Assembly: GCA_003243455.1 (NCBI GenBank)
Contig: QFQS01000009.1
Coordinates: 1 to 62,139, forward strand
Origin: Cereibacter sphaeroides
GTDB lineage: Bacteria; Pseudomonadota; Alphaproteobacteria; Rhodobacterales; Rhodobacteraceae
Direction: 5' to 3'
DNA length: 62,139 bases
Shown: positions 36,457 through 46,900 of the stretch, piece after piece
How positions within the stretch are numbered: the first letter of the stretch is position 1
How the letters are laid out: every line of letters starts with the position of its first letter
Made by a program: the position numbers and the translations under genes
The notes under the pieces: model-generated
What the model saw: only the letters and a program-made list of their open reading frames with translations
What the model was told of the DNA's origin: nothing
Databases searched by the model: none

Positions 36457-36459
36457 GGT

Positions 36460-38856
36460 TTAGTACCCATCGTTTTCGCCATAGTCCTCGCCGTAGGAGT
36501 AACCATAGCCGTAAAGTCGAAGCTCGATCTGGATGATCGCATTTTGCAGGCTCTCAAGTCCATCCCTCTTAGAGAAGAGTTCGAGGTATGCGAACGGCTC
36601 CCCACCGAAAACACCGGGGTCCAGATTGTAGCTGGTGCCCGGCAGATCGTTGATGGTGGTCAAGACCACGCCGGTATCAGACCGGAGGCGCAGGCCCGTA
36701 AGCTGGCCGTCCTCGGGCGTCACGTTGCCGTCCGTCCACGACTTGACCACGGTGTCTTCCATGAGCCGGTTGCGGTTGGCCCACGTGATCGGGATCGACG
36801 CCGGGGTGGCGAGGTAGACCTTGCCCGTAGCGCTGAAGATATCGACTCCATCCACCTTGACGTTCGCCGGGCGGAAGGGGAGGTACGGCCGGGGCACCGT
36901 GTTGAGCGTGTCCTGCGGGGCCGCTGACAGGGGCAGGACGCTCTTCGTCGTGCGGGGCGTCATCTTGTAAGGGATCGCCGCCGGAGCGAGCCGTTCGGTA
37001 TCGTCGTAAGCGCCCCACGTGTCGTTGACGTGCCAGAGCCGGGTGTTGACCGGCCAAGCCCTCGGTACGGTATCGAAGCAGCCCCGGCGCAGGGTGTAGG
37101 TCTGCGTGCTGTTGTTGAGCCCGGTGATCATCGCGATCTCGCACTGCGCGTCGGTGCCCGTGCCGATGTAGATCAGGTCGCCAATGATAGGATCGTCGGC
37201 CTGCCCCCAAATCGTACCGAGGTTGGCCTTCGAGATCGTGGTGACGGCTTCCTTCGCCATGGGCGCAGCGAGGATCGACAGGTTCGTTTGCAGGAACGTG
37301 CCGAGGCTACCGATTACCGTTCCCGCGCCGTTGGTAACGGGGCCGTAGAGATCGAAGTTGTAGGTGCCCGGATCGTTCTGCTGGCCGAAGAAACCCGGCA
37401 CGACTCGCGGGTAGTTGCCCTCGGCCGCAAGCGGATCAAGACCAGCCGCGACCATGGCCGGATACGGCATGGTGAAATACTGGCGGTAGGCCATCGGCTC
37501 GGGATCACGATCTGGATTCTGCCAGCCGGTTGTTGGGGGCGCAGTGTAGGCCGCCTTCTCCAACGAAAAGATGTCCTCCACCAACGAGACCTTGACCGTC
37601 ATGTCGCCGGGGCGGCCGTAGTCCACCTTGCCGATGCGGCAGACGACGTTCTCGATCCCATCCTCCGGCCACGTGACCTTGATGCAGTCGCCCGGCAGCA
37701 AGTCCCAACCTTCCCGGTCACACTCTGCCTCGGCCGAGAACAGCGGGTAGCTGGCCGACCGGATGTCACGAGCGCCAACCTCGGTCGCCAGTTCCTTGTT
37801 GCGGATGCCGTAGTAGTTCCGGCCATCCGAGACGACGCCCCCCTGCATGGAGATGTTGGCGATGTCTTGGAAGGTGACGGTTTCCTCTTTCTCGTTCGTC
37901 GGATTGGTCCACGTGACCACGACCTCGTTGATCGTCTCGGCCCACGCCTTGCGCTGCCGGTTCGTCAGATCGCAGTTGTCGGGCGTCAGGGTGCGGAGCG
38001 TGTTGACATCGTAGTCGCCCCGGATCAGCTTCATCTCCCACAGACCAGTGCGCGGGTTGATGAAGACCGTCGCTTGCACGTGGTCAACGATTTCCTTCAC
38101 GAAGTCTTCGATGGTGGCCTGATCGTTCCACAGCATGGACAGGCCGAACTTCTCGGCCAGCAGCTTGTCGCCGCACGCTTCGAAGCTGGCGACGTTGAAC
38201 AGGGTAGCCGGAGAGCCCATGCCCCAATCGGTGTTGGTCATGCACTCGTAGATCATGTGCGCCGGGTTGGCGTCCGGCGGATAGTTGAGGCGCTGGACCG
38301 TCGCCTTGCTCTGCGTCAGGCCCTTGGGCCGCCGGAAGACCGTGAACCATGCCGGGGGCAGGTAGGGGTTGTTCTGGCACCACATGAACGAGTTCTTGCC
38401 AGCGCCATAGAACCACGCCGAGGCCACGCCGCGATAGCCGGGGGCCTTCGAGGGGATCGTCTTCAGCTTTGCGGCAAGCTCGGTCGGGAGAACCTGACCG
38501 GGGCCGCCGGGGAGATACCGCATCTTCCCGACGACGCCGCCTTCCTTCTTGTCGCCGCCGAACAGATCGGGGCGATTGATGTCAAGAACGACTTCTGCCA
38601 CGGCAACGGAACTGGTGGCAGTGGGCGTGTTTCCGCCGCCGAGCGATGCGATAAAGTCTTTGAACGAAACGATAGGCGCGTTGTCGTTCGAGTTCCCCTG
38701 ATCCGAGTCGTCGTCGTACTTGGTCTTGCCCGGCCATGCGTCTCTCTCCTTGATGTAGACTCCGAGAAGAGCGTCCACCGGCCCGGCGCAGATGCCGTAG
38801 TGGACACCCATGTAATAATCTACGACGCGGTATTTGCTGCCGCCCTTGCTACCCAT
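36460..38856 (-). CDS. Tail tip/baseplate hub protein (gpJ-like, phage-tail_3 type)
   Basis: A 798-aa tail protein. The N-terminus (Gly-Ser-Lys-Gly-Gly-Ser-Lys-Tyr-Arg-Val-Val-Asp-Tyr-Tyr-Met-Gly-Val-His-Tyr-Gly) and the middle (Asp-Trp-Gly-Met-Gly, Ile-Asn-Glu-Val-Val-Val-Thr-Trp, Leu-Leu-Pro-Gly-Asp) are typical of central tail tip proteins that close the tube and contact the host. It ends in a Gly/Tyr-rich low-complexity tail. Positioned after the small tip-assembly genes and before the adhesins. Confidence 0.85.
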   Translation of the reverse strand: MGSKGGSKYRVVDYYMGVHYGICAGPVDALLGVYIKERDAWPGKTKYDDDSDQGNSNDNAPIVSFKDFIASLGGGNTPTATSSVAVAEVVLDINRPDLFGGDKKEGGVVGKMRYLPGGPGQVLPTELAAKLKTIPSKAPGYRGVASAWFYGAGKNSFMWCQNNPYLPPAWFTVFRRPKGLTQSKATVQRLNYPPDANPAHMIYECMTNTDWGMGSPATLFNVASFEACGDKLLAEKFGLSMLWNDQATIEDFVKEIVDHVQATVFINPRTGLWEMKLIRGDYDVNTLRTLTPDNCDLTNRQRKAWAETINEVVVTWTNPTNEKEETVTFQDIANISMQGGVVSDGRNYYGIRNKELATEVGARDIRSASYPLFSAEAECDREGWDLLPGDCIKVTWPEDGIENVVCRIGKVDYGRPGDMTVKVSLVEDIFSLEKAAYTAPPTTGWQNPDRDPEPMAYRQYFTMPYPAMVAAGLDPLAAEGNYPRVVPGFFGQQNDPGTYNFDLYGPVTNGAGTVIGSLGTFLQTNLSILAAPMAKEAVTTISKANLGTIWGQADDPIIGDLIYIGTGTDAQCEIAMITGLNNSTQTYTLRRGCFDTVPRAWPVNTRLWHVNDTWGAYDDTERLAPAAIPYKMTPRTTKSVLPLSAAPQDTLNTVPRPYLPFRPANVKVDGVDIFSATGKVYLATPASIPITWANRNRLMEDTVVKSWTDGNVTPEDGQLTGLRLRSDTGVVLTTINDLPGTSYNLDPGVFGGEPFAYLELFSKRDGLESLQNAIIQIELRLYGYGYSYGEDYGENDGY

Positions 38857-39049
38857 TTGCCGCCTCCCGTTTACGGGCTTGTTCTACGGCCTTGGTCGCG
38901 AAGTCGTCGTCCAGCGCCAGCAGTGTTTCTTCATCCAGACCCTCGGCCACGAAGGCATAGTAGTCCAGCCCATGCGTATTGAACCACGGCCGCATTGCGC
39001 GGGCGCAGTACCCAAGGGCCACACAGTCTTCGAGTTTGACCACGGTCAT
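38849..39049 (-). CDS. Small tail-region protein
   Basis: A 66-aa acidic helical protein with two cysteines in the N-terminal half, overlapping both neighbours. It sits where tail tip assembly factors are usually encoded. Not recognised. Confidence 0.65.
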   Translation of the reverse strand: MTVVKLEDCVALGYCARAMRPWFNTHGLDYYAFVAEGLDEETLLALDDDFATKAVEQARKREAANG

Positions 39050-39285
39050 CTCTTGCCACCCTTGCCCTTGTCGTATTCACGCAGGGCCTTCTCGCCGTAC
39101 CACAGGATGTTGCCGCCCTTTACTGTGATCGTGCCGAACGGCACTGGCAAGGGGCGGCCGCTCTCGGCGGTCGGGTTATCCATGTCCGTTGCAGCGTCGG
39201 GCTTCTGCTGCTTCGGTTTCGGCATGATCAGATAGGCGACGATATTGATCGCCAGACCGATCAGCAGGGCAACGAACCAAGCCAT
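39046..39285 (-). CDS. Small membrane-anchored tail tip assembly protein
   Basis: A 79-aa protein with one N-terminal membrane helix (Phe-Val-Ala-Leu-Leu-Ile-Gly-Leu-Ala-Ile-Asn-Ile-Val-Ala-Tyr-Leu) followed by Pro-Leu-Pro-Val-Pro-Phe-Gly-Thr-Ile-Thr-Val-Lys-Gly. The same order (one helix, then this strand) is common in small proteins upstream of gpJ-like genes. Confidence 0.65.
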   Translation of the reverse strand: MAWFVALLIGLAINIVAYLIMPKPKQQKPDAATDMDNPTAESGRPLPVPFGTITVKGGNILWYGEKALREYDKGKGGKR

Positions 39286-39294
39286 GATGCCCTC

Positions 39295-40164
39295 CTAGTT
39301 AAACGGGTTTTTGTTGATGGGGTTCTCTGTCGGAATCCACGGGTCGCCGCCGTAGTTGTTGGCGTTGTTGTGGACAGAGATGCAATCGGTCTGCGCCTCG
39401 TTCGTCGTGCCGTCCGAGTTGAAAGTCCAGAAGTGGTTGCAGCCCTTGATCACGTCGATCTGCTGCCCGGCGATCAGGCCGGTGGTCGGCCCGGCGAGCG
39501 AGAGCGTCTTGTCGTCGTAGACGTTCAGGATCGTGCGCTGTTCCTTGTTGCCGCCGACGCTCCATTCGATCATGCCGCCGACGTATTTTGCCGGGGGCGT
39601 CGAGCCGGACCAGCCGTCTTGCAACGTGACCCGAGTCCCTGTGAGCGAGATGATCTGGTGCTGCGAGGTCGCCGCCAGCTTGTTCGCCCGGCACTCCGGG
39701 CCGTAGAGGACGTGGGGGCAGGACAGTTGATAGTTCCTGCGCAGCATCGACCGCTTCATGGACGTGGCCGAGGACTCGCACGACAGGGCCGCTTCCGAAC
39801 CGTCGCGCTCGCAAGAGAGGACACGCCCGGACCAGATCACGAGGAACTGGTTATCGTCATCGTTGGCGTGCCCCTGCCGGATCACAAGGCTGACGACTTG
39901 CCCCGGAGGATAGACCCGGAAGAGATTGGAGATGCCGGTGTTGATGGGCGTGTTGACCGTGAGGGTCTGCTTGTCCAGCGTGCCGGAGGATTGGAAGTTG
40001 CCGCGCTTGATCGTCGTGGGCTCATACTGGATGCCGCCCACGGTGATAGCCCGCTCTGCGTCGGTGTAGGCAAAAAAGGCGTTCGCGGCCGAGCCATACC
40101 TGAAGAGGTAGAGATCGACTGGCTCCCCTCGGAAGCGGCTTTCCTCGTGCGCTGCGAATGTCAT
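39295..40164 (-). CDS. Minor tail protein, DUF2163/BR0599 family
   Basis: A 289-aa protein. The N-terminal part has the DUF2163 look (Pro-Val-Asp-Leu-Tyr-Leu-Phe-Arg-Tyr-Gly) and the C-terminal half matches phage_BR0599, with Cys-Pro-His-Val-Leu-Tyr-Gly-Pro-Glu-Cys-Arg and a late Gly-Cys-Asn-His. In gene transfer agents and siphophages this protein forms the hub between distal tail protein and tip. 4-bp overlap with the upstream gene. Confidence 0.85.
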   Translation of the reverse strand: MTFAAHEESRFRGEPVDLYLFRYGSAANAFFAYTDAERAITVGGIQYEPTTIKRGNFQSSGTLDKQTLTVNTPINTGISNLFRVYPPGQVVSLVIRQGHANDDDNQFLVIWSGRVLSCERDGSEAALSCESSATSMKRSMLRRNYQLSCPHVLYGPECRANKLAATSQHQIISLTGTRVTLQDGWSGSTPPAKYVGGMIEWSVGGNKEQRTILNVYDDKTLSLAGPTTGLIAGQQIDVIKGCNHFWTFNSDGTTNEAQTDCISVHNNANNYGGDPWIPTENPINKNPFN

Positions 40165-41876
40165 ACCGGCAAGTCCTCAAGGCTTCGCATCGTCATCTCG
40201 CACTGCGCGACGGAGTTGGTCAGCCATTCCACTGTCAGGGTGTCCGAGGCGTGCCGGAAGACCAGCAACCAAGAGATCGTCCGAACTGTATCCGGGCTCA
40301 CGATGCGGGTCCAGTCTTGCCCGACCTGAATCACAGAGTCGTTGCCGTCCGCGTCGTTGACCTCGAAGATCGACTGCACCGTCTTGTACTCGACAGTGCC
40401 ATCCTTGAAGTAAACGGCGACCGCTTTGTGGACGGTATCGGCCGGGTAGTTCTTGGCGAACTCGGTGCCGTTTATACGGATCGTGCGGGAGCCCACCGGA
40501 GACGACTTGCCCACGTCGATGTCTGCTTCCCACGTCGGCATGTAGAACTCGCCGCGCTGGCCCTTCATGCGGTCAAAGAAGTCGGTCAGCTTTTTCATGC
40601 CGACATAATCGCGGCTGGTGAAGGTGAGCTTCCGGGTCTGGCTGACGAACGGCACGGGGTTGAAGATCGAGATCAGACCACGGTCATAGTCCAGCGTCTC
40701 GCGCTGCGAGATATAGGTGACATCCGGCAGGCCGATCCAGTTGGGCTTGACTGTGAAGAGTTCGCGGCCGTTGAACATCGCGGGTGCGGCCGGAATGGGG
40801 ATCACCGGCTCGCTGGCCGGGGTGACATCCATCTCGAAGTCCACGGTCGCGACGTTGTTGGTCTGGCGCGTGCTGGACAACTCGGCCTTGATCCGGCCCG
40901 AGACGCCGGGGTGGGCCTTCGTGCCGACAGGCCACATGGTCGCGCCCGCGCTGGTGAAAACGATGGTGTTGTCCAGCACCGAGTCCACGCGCCGGGTCTC
41001 GTAGTTGCCCTTGCTGGACAGGACCACGGTCGCACCGGGCACGGCCCAATCCGGGGCATCGCTGTAGAGGACGGCAATCGGATCGCCCGGCATCAATGGC
41101 TGCGCCAGCACGACTTGCCGAGGGATTTCCGGCAGGATGATCGTGTTGTTGTGCCACGAGGCCATGAGGTCGTTGAGCGCCCGGAAGGCCGGGCCGTGGG
41201 GCGTAGCGTTGAAGCCGATCTTCTTGCGTGGCGTCGTGCGCAATGCCCGGCGCTGCTCGCGGCCGCTGCGGCTGACGAACATGTCGGTCTTGTAGGCATA
41301 CTCGACGGTGTAGGCGTTGGACCAGTTCGGCAGCAGCGGCGACACCTTGGCTCGCGTGCCGGTGACGTGGAGGTTGAAGGTCTCCGGGGCATCGAACGTG
41401 AAGGTGAAGGTGGCATCGACATCCGGCGGGCCGGACGTGCTGGCGACGACCGAGTAGGTCTTCAGCCCGAGGGGCAGGAACTCGTCGGGCACGTTGACGC
41501 CGGACAGGGACAGGCCCTCGCCGTTGGTCAGCACCACGTCGGTCAACTGGACGGTCTTGCGGTAGGAGTTCCAGACGCGGAAGTCCTTCGTGACCGTGGT
41601 CGAGATCGCACCGAGGTTGATGCTCGACGGCAGGAAGTAGAGGCGGTTGTAGTAGTCGTCAAAGAACGACCGCAACACGCCGCCCTGATAGGACTTCTTG
41701 ATCAGCGTGACCGGCAGCATGTTGGTGAACGGGCCGCCGAAGTTCCAGACCCCGGCCGTGTCCATCCACGACTGCGGGTCTTTCACAAAGTCCCGGCGCT
41801 CCCGAATGATCTGCTGATCTGTCGGCCGCTTGAGTTGTTCCTGCCTCGGCAGGATTCCGCCGGAGAAGGTTGCCAT
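40161..41876 (-). CDS. Tail protein (distal tail/hub region)
   Basis: A 571-aa strand-rich protein. The C-terminal third contains Trp-Ile-Gly-Leu-Pro-Asp-Val, Phe-Phe-Asp-Arg-Met-Lys-Gly-Gln-Arg-Gly-Glu-Phe-Tyr-Met-Pro-Thr-Trp, the pattern of distal tail/hub proteins. Order between the tape measure and the BR0599 hub supports a baseplate role. One copy of the CGTTTATACG motif lies in it (40469-40478). Confidence 0.7.
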   Translation of the reverse strand: MATFSGGILPRQEQLKRPTDQQIIRERRDFVKDPQSWMDTAGVWNFGGPFTNMLPVTLIKKSYQGGVLRSFFDDYYNRLYFLPSSINLGAISTTVTKDFRVWNSYRKTVQLTDVVLTNGEGLSLSGVNVPDEFLPLGLKTYSVVASTSGPPDVDATFTFTFDAPETFNLHVTGTRAKVSPLLPNWSNAYTVEYAYKTDMFVSRSGREQRRALRTTPRKKIGFNATPHGPAFRALNDLMASWHNNTIILPEIPRQVVLAQPLMPGDPIAVLYSDAPDWAVPGATVVLSSKGNYETRRVDSVLDNTIVFTSAGATMWPVGTKAHPGVSGRIKAELSSTRQTNNVATVDFEMDVTPASEPVIPIPAAPAMFNGRELFTVKPNWIGLPDVTYISQRETLDYDRGLISIFNPVPFVSQTRKLTFTSRDYVGMKKLTDFFDRMKGQRGEFYMPTWEADIDVGKSSPVGSRTIRINGTEFAKNYPADTVHKAVAVYFKDGTVEYKTVQSIFEVNDADGNDSVIQVGQDWTRIVSPDTVRTISWLLVFRHASDTLTVEWLTNSVAQCEMTMRSLEDLPV

Positions 41877-42940
41877 TAGCTGTCAGTCTCCGGGTAGGCC
41901 ACGCCCACGTAGTAGCTGGTCTCTTCGTCCCACCAGTTGCCCGCCGTGCCGTCAAGACCATTCTTCGAGACCGACGTGCGGATGTTCCGCTGGAACTCAC
42001 CGAAGACGCGCCAGTTGCGATTGCCGACCGAGATCGAAGCCTCGGACTGGATGTTCCGCATATCGATCGCACGGGGGCCTGCCGGGAATCCAATCGGCCG
42101 AAGGCGGTAGTCCGAGCCCTTCGCGCCGTCCGGGACGAACAGGTTGTAGGGCACGAGGATGTCGGCCCCGGCGAAGTCGGACACGCCCCGACGCAGCAGA
42201 CCGCCGACCAAGCCGCTGTCCTTCACGCCGCCGAGGACGACGTTGCCCCCGAGGTTACGGATGAAGTTGTTGTCGCTCATGTACTGCGACCCGAACCGAC
42301 GCCACGTTTCCGCATTGTCCGCATGTTCGATATTGACGCCGCCGCCTGCCGAGAGCGTGGGCATGTTCGCGCCCTCGGGGTTGCCCGAGTTCGACGTGTA
42401 GACGCCGCCACAGAAGAGGTACTTGTGGAGGTTGTCGGTGTAGCCGACGCTGGTCTCCCAATAGTAAAAGTTCGACTGCCGGAAGTAATTCGCCGAGATA
42501 ACCTCGCCGCCCTCGTAGTCGCCGAACTTCACCATGTTGCCGATATACATGTGGCGATAGTGGTTATAGCCGAACTCAATCACGACCGCGATCCACGGGG
42601 CGACCGAGCCTTCCTCGTCGTAGGGCGCGTCATTGCCGAACAGGTGGAGCTTGGTGGGCGCGACCGGCGACGACGGATTCCACGTGCCGCCAAGCTGCGG
42701 GGCCGAGGTCCAGACGAACCGGGCCGCCGGGAGCAGCGCATCGCGCACGCCGATCCGGTGGGGCGAGTTGCGGCCATTGACGACAGGGGCGGTCTTGTCC
42801 GCGTAAATCTGGAAGGCCCTGCCGCCGCCGGGCCGGGTGATCGTGGTGTCCTGCACGGTCCAGCCACGGGCCAGCGCGAACGCGGCGATCAGCGCCGGGA
42901 TATCGTTGAGGTCGGATGCAGTCTGGACAGTGTAGGTCAT
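41876..42940 (-). CDS. Tail-associated structural protein
   Basis: A 354-aa protein with a helical N-terminal 30 residues, then strand-rich sequence full of Tyr, Asn and Gly. It shares its general plan (N-terminal helices, then Tyr/Gly-rich body) with the next gene at 42937, so the two may be distant paralogues. Probably virion-associated; specific role unknown. Confidence 0.65.
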   Translation of the reverse strand: MTYTVQTASDLNDIPALIAAFALARGWTVQDTTITRPGGGRAFQIYADKTAPVVNGRNSPHRIGVRDALLPAARFVWTSAPQLGGTWNPSSPVAPTKLHLFGNDAPYDEEGSVAPWIAVVIEFGYNHYRHMYIGNMVKFGDYEGGEVISANYFRQSNFYYWETSVGYTDNLHKYLFCGGVYTSNSGNPEGANMPTLSAGGGVNIEHADNAETWRRFGSQYMSDNNFIRNLGGNVVLGGVKDSGLVGGLLRRGVSDFAGADILVPYNLFVPDGAKGSDYRLRPIGFPAGPRAIDMRNIQSEASISVGNRNWRVFGEFQRNIRTSVSKNGLDGTAGNWWDEETSYYVGVAYPETDS

Positions 42941-43911
42941 GCGAGTGCCACCGCGTAAAAGTTGCTGAAGTCGGTCCTGAAGACATCCTGCACGACCATG
43001 TGGTCAATGCCGTCAGCCGTGATGATGTTCTCGGTAGCGTTCGCCACGCCCTGCACCCGATAGACGCCATCCAAGATGCCATAGGTCTCGTCTGTCGGGT
43101 CCGTCTGGATCAGGGTGAGCGGGATCAGCAGGCGGTCGCCACCGTAGCCTTCGATCAGCCGGTTCATAAGCTGATACGAACCGAGCGAGTAGTCGCTGTT
43201 CTGGCTTTCGAAGTAGGTGCCCTGCGTGTTCTCCGGGCCAGTGATGACCGGGGTCGTGTTGCCGTTGTTGCCGTTGCGCTGCCACACACCGGCCGGGCTC
43301 ATGACCCATCCGGTGCTGTCGCACATCTCGTTGCCGCCCGAGGCGTAGTAGCCCCACGGGTACGACCTGTGGCGGTCGCTGACGGTACGCCAGTTGAGAG
43401 CCGAACCGGGTTGGTCTGCGGGACCGGAGGACGCACCCATATACATCGGGTAGGGATAGGACAACGGGCCCGCGTAGGGCAGGAAGAGCCCACAGTAGAC
43501 GCTCTCGAAGATCGTGCTGATCTTCAGCACGACGATGAACCGGCGGCCGTTGGCGATGAACCAATAGGTGACGGCCCCAACGTCGGTGAAAAGCCGCTGG
43601 TAGTTGGGCATCTCGTTCACGTGGTCGCGATAGGTCGTGCCGTTGTCGATGATCCCGGTCATTCCGGTGAACTCGATAAAGTAGGCGTCCGATGCCGGGC
43701 GCTGCGTCAGGCGCATCCCGACGTAAACCTGATCTTGACCAGACAAGCCGGGGCCGCGCAGCACCCGGTCGGTAGGTGCCGCCGCCGGGCCGGTCCAGAC
43801 CTGAGTCCAGTTCTGCCCTGCGGCCGTGAGATCGGGATCGGTCGTCAGGAACGCCGTCAGCTTGTTGTAGAGATCGGTCGGGTTTGCCGCCTGCCCGGTT
43901 TTGAATGCCAT
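42937..43911 (-). CDS. Tail-associated structural protein
   Basis: A 324-aa protein beginning with a helical segment (Asn-Pro-Thr-Asp-Leu-Tyr-Asn-Lys-Leu-Thr-Ala-Phe-Leu), then a strand-rich body with Trp-Phe-Ile-Ala-Asn-Gly-Arg-Arg-Phe-Ile-Val-Val and Gly-Leu-Phe-Leu-Pro-Tyr. Similar segments occur in virion proteins encoded just after tape measures. ATGA overlap with the next gene. Confidence 0.65.
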   Translation of the reverse strand: MAFKTGQAANPTDLYNKLTAFLTTDPDLTAAGQNWTQVWTGPAAAPTDRVLRGPGLSGQDQVYVGMRLTQRPASDAYFIEFTGMTGIIDNGTTYRDHVNEMPNYQRLFTDVGAVTYWFIANGRRFIVVLKISTIFESVYCGLFLPYAGPLSYPYPMYMGASSGPADQPGSALNWRTVSDRHRSYPWGYYASGGNEMCDSTGWVMSPAGVWQRNGNNGNTTPVITGPENTQGTYFESQNSDYSLGSYQLMNRLIEGYGGDRLLIPLTLIQTDPTDETYGILDGVYRVQGVANATENIITADGIDHMVVQDVFRTDFSNFYAVALA

Positions 43912-43921
43912 GGTCGTCCCT

Positions 43922-46900
43922 CTAGTTGCCGAGCGCAGACTTGAAGGCGCGGGGGTTTGCGGACACGAAATTCAGGAAGGCCCGCTGGCCGCTCTTCGAG
44001 TTGAGTCCTTCCGACAGGAAGCTCGCTGCGTCGAATGTATTGATAACCTTGATGTCCTGTGGTGTCGAGCCGCCGCCCGCCGGAGACAGGCCGCCGTTAA
44101 GCGCGTTCCGGGGATCGTTCTCGTTCAAGATTTCCTCGCCCTTCTTGGCGATCAACGGAACCTCGTTCGGTGCCAGCCCCGGCAGACCGCCGTTGTGAAA
44201 GCGCATGGCCCCCATGAAGATGCCGGGATCGACCTTGCGGCTGCTGTTACCCGAGCCGACGCGCTTGCTGCCGATCAGACCGCCAGTGTGGCCGACGCCG
44301 ACTCCGACACCCCCGAAGAGCGAGGGCGCGAAGGATCGCAGGGCGTTGAGGATCGCCTGCTGGATGATCATCTGCGCGATCTGCCGGAGGAAGTCAGCGG
44401 CGAACTGAAGGAAGGCCGTGCGAGCCGCCTCGCCGACATCCTCACCGTTGGCGACCGCCTGCGCGAAGCTGTCGAAAGCGTTGGTCAGGCCGGAGGCGAA
44501 CAGGTTGCCCACCCGCGTCCAGTCGATGTAGTTCTCCTGCGCCTTCTGCTTCAGCGTCTCGGTCTTGGCGATGACGGTATCGAGCTTCGTCAGGTTGGCC
44601 TCGCCGGTCGTGCCGCCGATAGCCCCCCACATTTCCTTGGCCTTGGCGACGTTGGATTCGAGGCTCTTGTTTACCTCGTCCAGCTTGGCCTTGGTGTCCT
44701 CTACGGCCGTCGTGTTGCCCGCTGCCTCGGCCGCCTTCAACTGCTGCGTCAGGGCCGTGCGCTGCGCGACCTGCGCATTGATCTGCTGCATGAGGGCGAC
44801 AGCTTCCTTCTGCTGCGCCTTGTCCTGCGTCTTGACGTTCTTCAGATCGTAGAGAACACCTTCCTGCTCGCGGAGCTTGGCGATCTCGGCGTCGGTGATC
44901 TTCGGGTTCTGCTTCTTCGCGTCAGCGATAGCCTTCTCGATAGCAGCCTCGCGGCCCTTGCCGTCGTTGATCAACTGCTGCTGCTTGATGGCGTTATCGT
45001 TGTCGGTGATCTGCTGCGCGGTCTGCGCCCGATCCTTGGCGTCGGCTTCCTCTTTCCGCTTCCGCTCTTTCTCGGCTTCCTTCCGCTGGTCTTCCAGTTC
45101 CTTGACCTGCGCGGCATCGCCGCCACGGGTCTCGAACAGACCGGCCTCGGTATTGCGCCGGGCGCGATTGATGCCGTTGTTGTCGCCACCGAGACCCCGG
45201 ATCGCATCGGCGATTCCCTTGTCGTCCATGCCGGACTTGATGGCTTCCACCAGCGTCTTCGGCAGCGAGCCGTAGTTATAGGCGATGGAGGTCAACGCCG
45301 CCTGCTGCTGCGGGTTGAACTTGCCGAACGTGTCCGCGCCGATCTGACCCTTCACGGTGGACTGGAACTCGGTGATGCGGCGGGAGAGATCGCGTTCGGC
45401 GTCCTCTACCGTGATCCGCATTCCCTGCACGACCTTCTGGATCGTGCCGTCAGCCAGCGTCACCGTGTCCGAGCCGTAGCCCACACGGTATGCGTTGACA
45501 TCCCAATACGGGGTCGGCCGGAACGACTCCTTGTCGCGCAGCAGGACCTTCGAAGCTTCGATGCCCGACGTGTACTTGCCGAAGTCCTTCCCGGCCTGAT
45601 CGGCATACATGCCGTTGAGCGCCGTGTTGTAGTCCTTGATGGCCTGATTAAGCTGGCCCATGTTCTGCGCAGCCTTGACGGCCGACTCGAAGGCAGCGTC
45701 CAGCTTCGCCTTGTCCTTCAGGTTATCAAGCTGCTCGGACGTATCCTTGACGACCCCGTGCAGGTCGTCCATGGCCTTCTTCCACTTCTCGGTGCCCTCG
45801 GCTGCACGAGCCGCTGCGGCCGCGCTGTCGTCGGTCGTCTTGCCGAGAGCGTCGGCCGCGTCCTTGGACTCCTTCGCGTTGTCAGAGAAGACCTTGACCA
45901 CCTTGGCGGCTTCATCGATCTTCTTCTCTGCGGACCCTGCGGCGTCGGCCGAGTTCTGAAGCTCGACGGCATACGCCTTCAGTTCCGGCGTAGCGCCAGA
46001 CTGCGCGATCCGGTCGAGCGCGGCCTTGTACTTGTCGGTGGACAAGGTGTTGGCGGCCCACGCCTGATTGAGCTTCTGGATTTCGTTGTACTGGTCCTGC
46101 GCTTCCTTCGTGCCGGAGAAGATGTTGAACGCCGAGCGCCGGGCCGACAGCGAAGCCATGCTGTCGATCCACGAGATCGTGTCGTCCTTGATCTTCTGAA
46201 GGGCCTGCTGCAACGACAGGAGGTTGGCTTCGGCCTGCGACTTCGAGATGTCAGCCAGCGACTTGTAGAACTTGTCGGTCGCGCCGCCAGCCGCCTCGTA
46301 GGCGTCCCGGACCCTATCGACCATGGCTTGGTGGTTGGCGAAGGCTTCGGTTGCCTTATCCGCGCTGGTGGCCCAATAGGAGATGGCGACAGAAACGGCC
46401 GTGAAGGCTGCGCCAATGACCGTTGCGGAGAGCAGAGCCCTCACTGCCAAGGTGAGCCCTCGGAACGCGACAGTGGCCGCGCCTACCGCCGTGGTGCTGC
46501 TCTGAATTTGAGCGCCCGTGATGGCGAAGATTTTCCCCGCCCGGCCGACGTTGTTCATGACCGAGACGAAGCCCCCGCCGAGGGCCGTCAGGAAGGGCAG
46601 GATTTTAACAGCAGTAAAGGCGGTCGCGACCGCGATCACGAGCCGGAAGTTCTTGATCAGGAATCCAATCGCGTCGATGACCAGCCCGAAGGCGGCCGAG
46701 GCCCGCTGCGCGAAAGACAGGAAGTCGGCGCTCTTCAGGGTCTCCGTCATTGTGCGGAGCAGGTTGTTGAACGCCTCGATAAAGCCCGCGTTCGCGAAGA
46801 CGATCATGGCCTGCTGCGCGGCGTTGCTGAAGCGGCCGAGTTCTGCCGACGTGGAGGTCAGGGCCTTCGCCAGACCGGGGCCGAACTTCTCGGACATCTT

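Noticed and set aside
34666..36927. 753-aa plus-strand frame opposite the adhesin genes
   Set aside because: Antisense shadow; the opposite strand shows real repeated modules.
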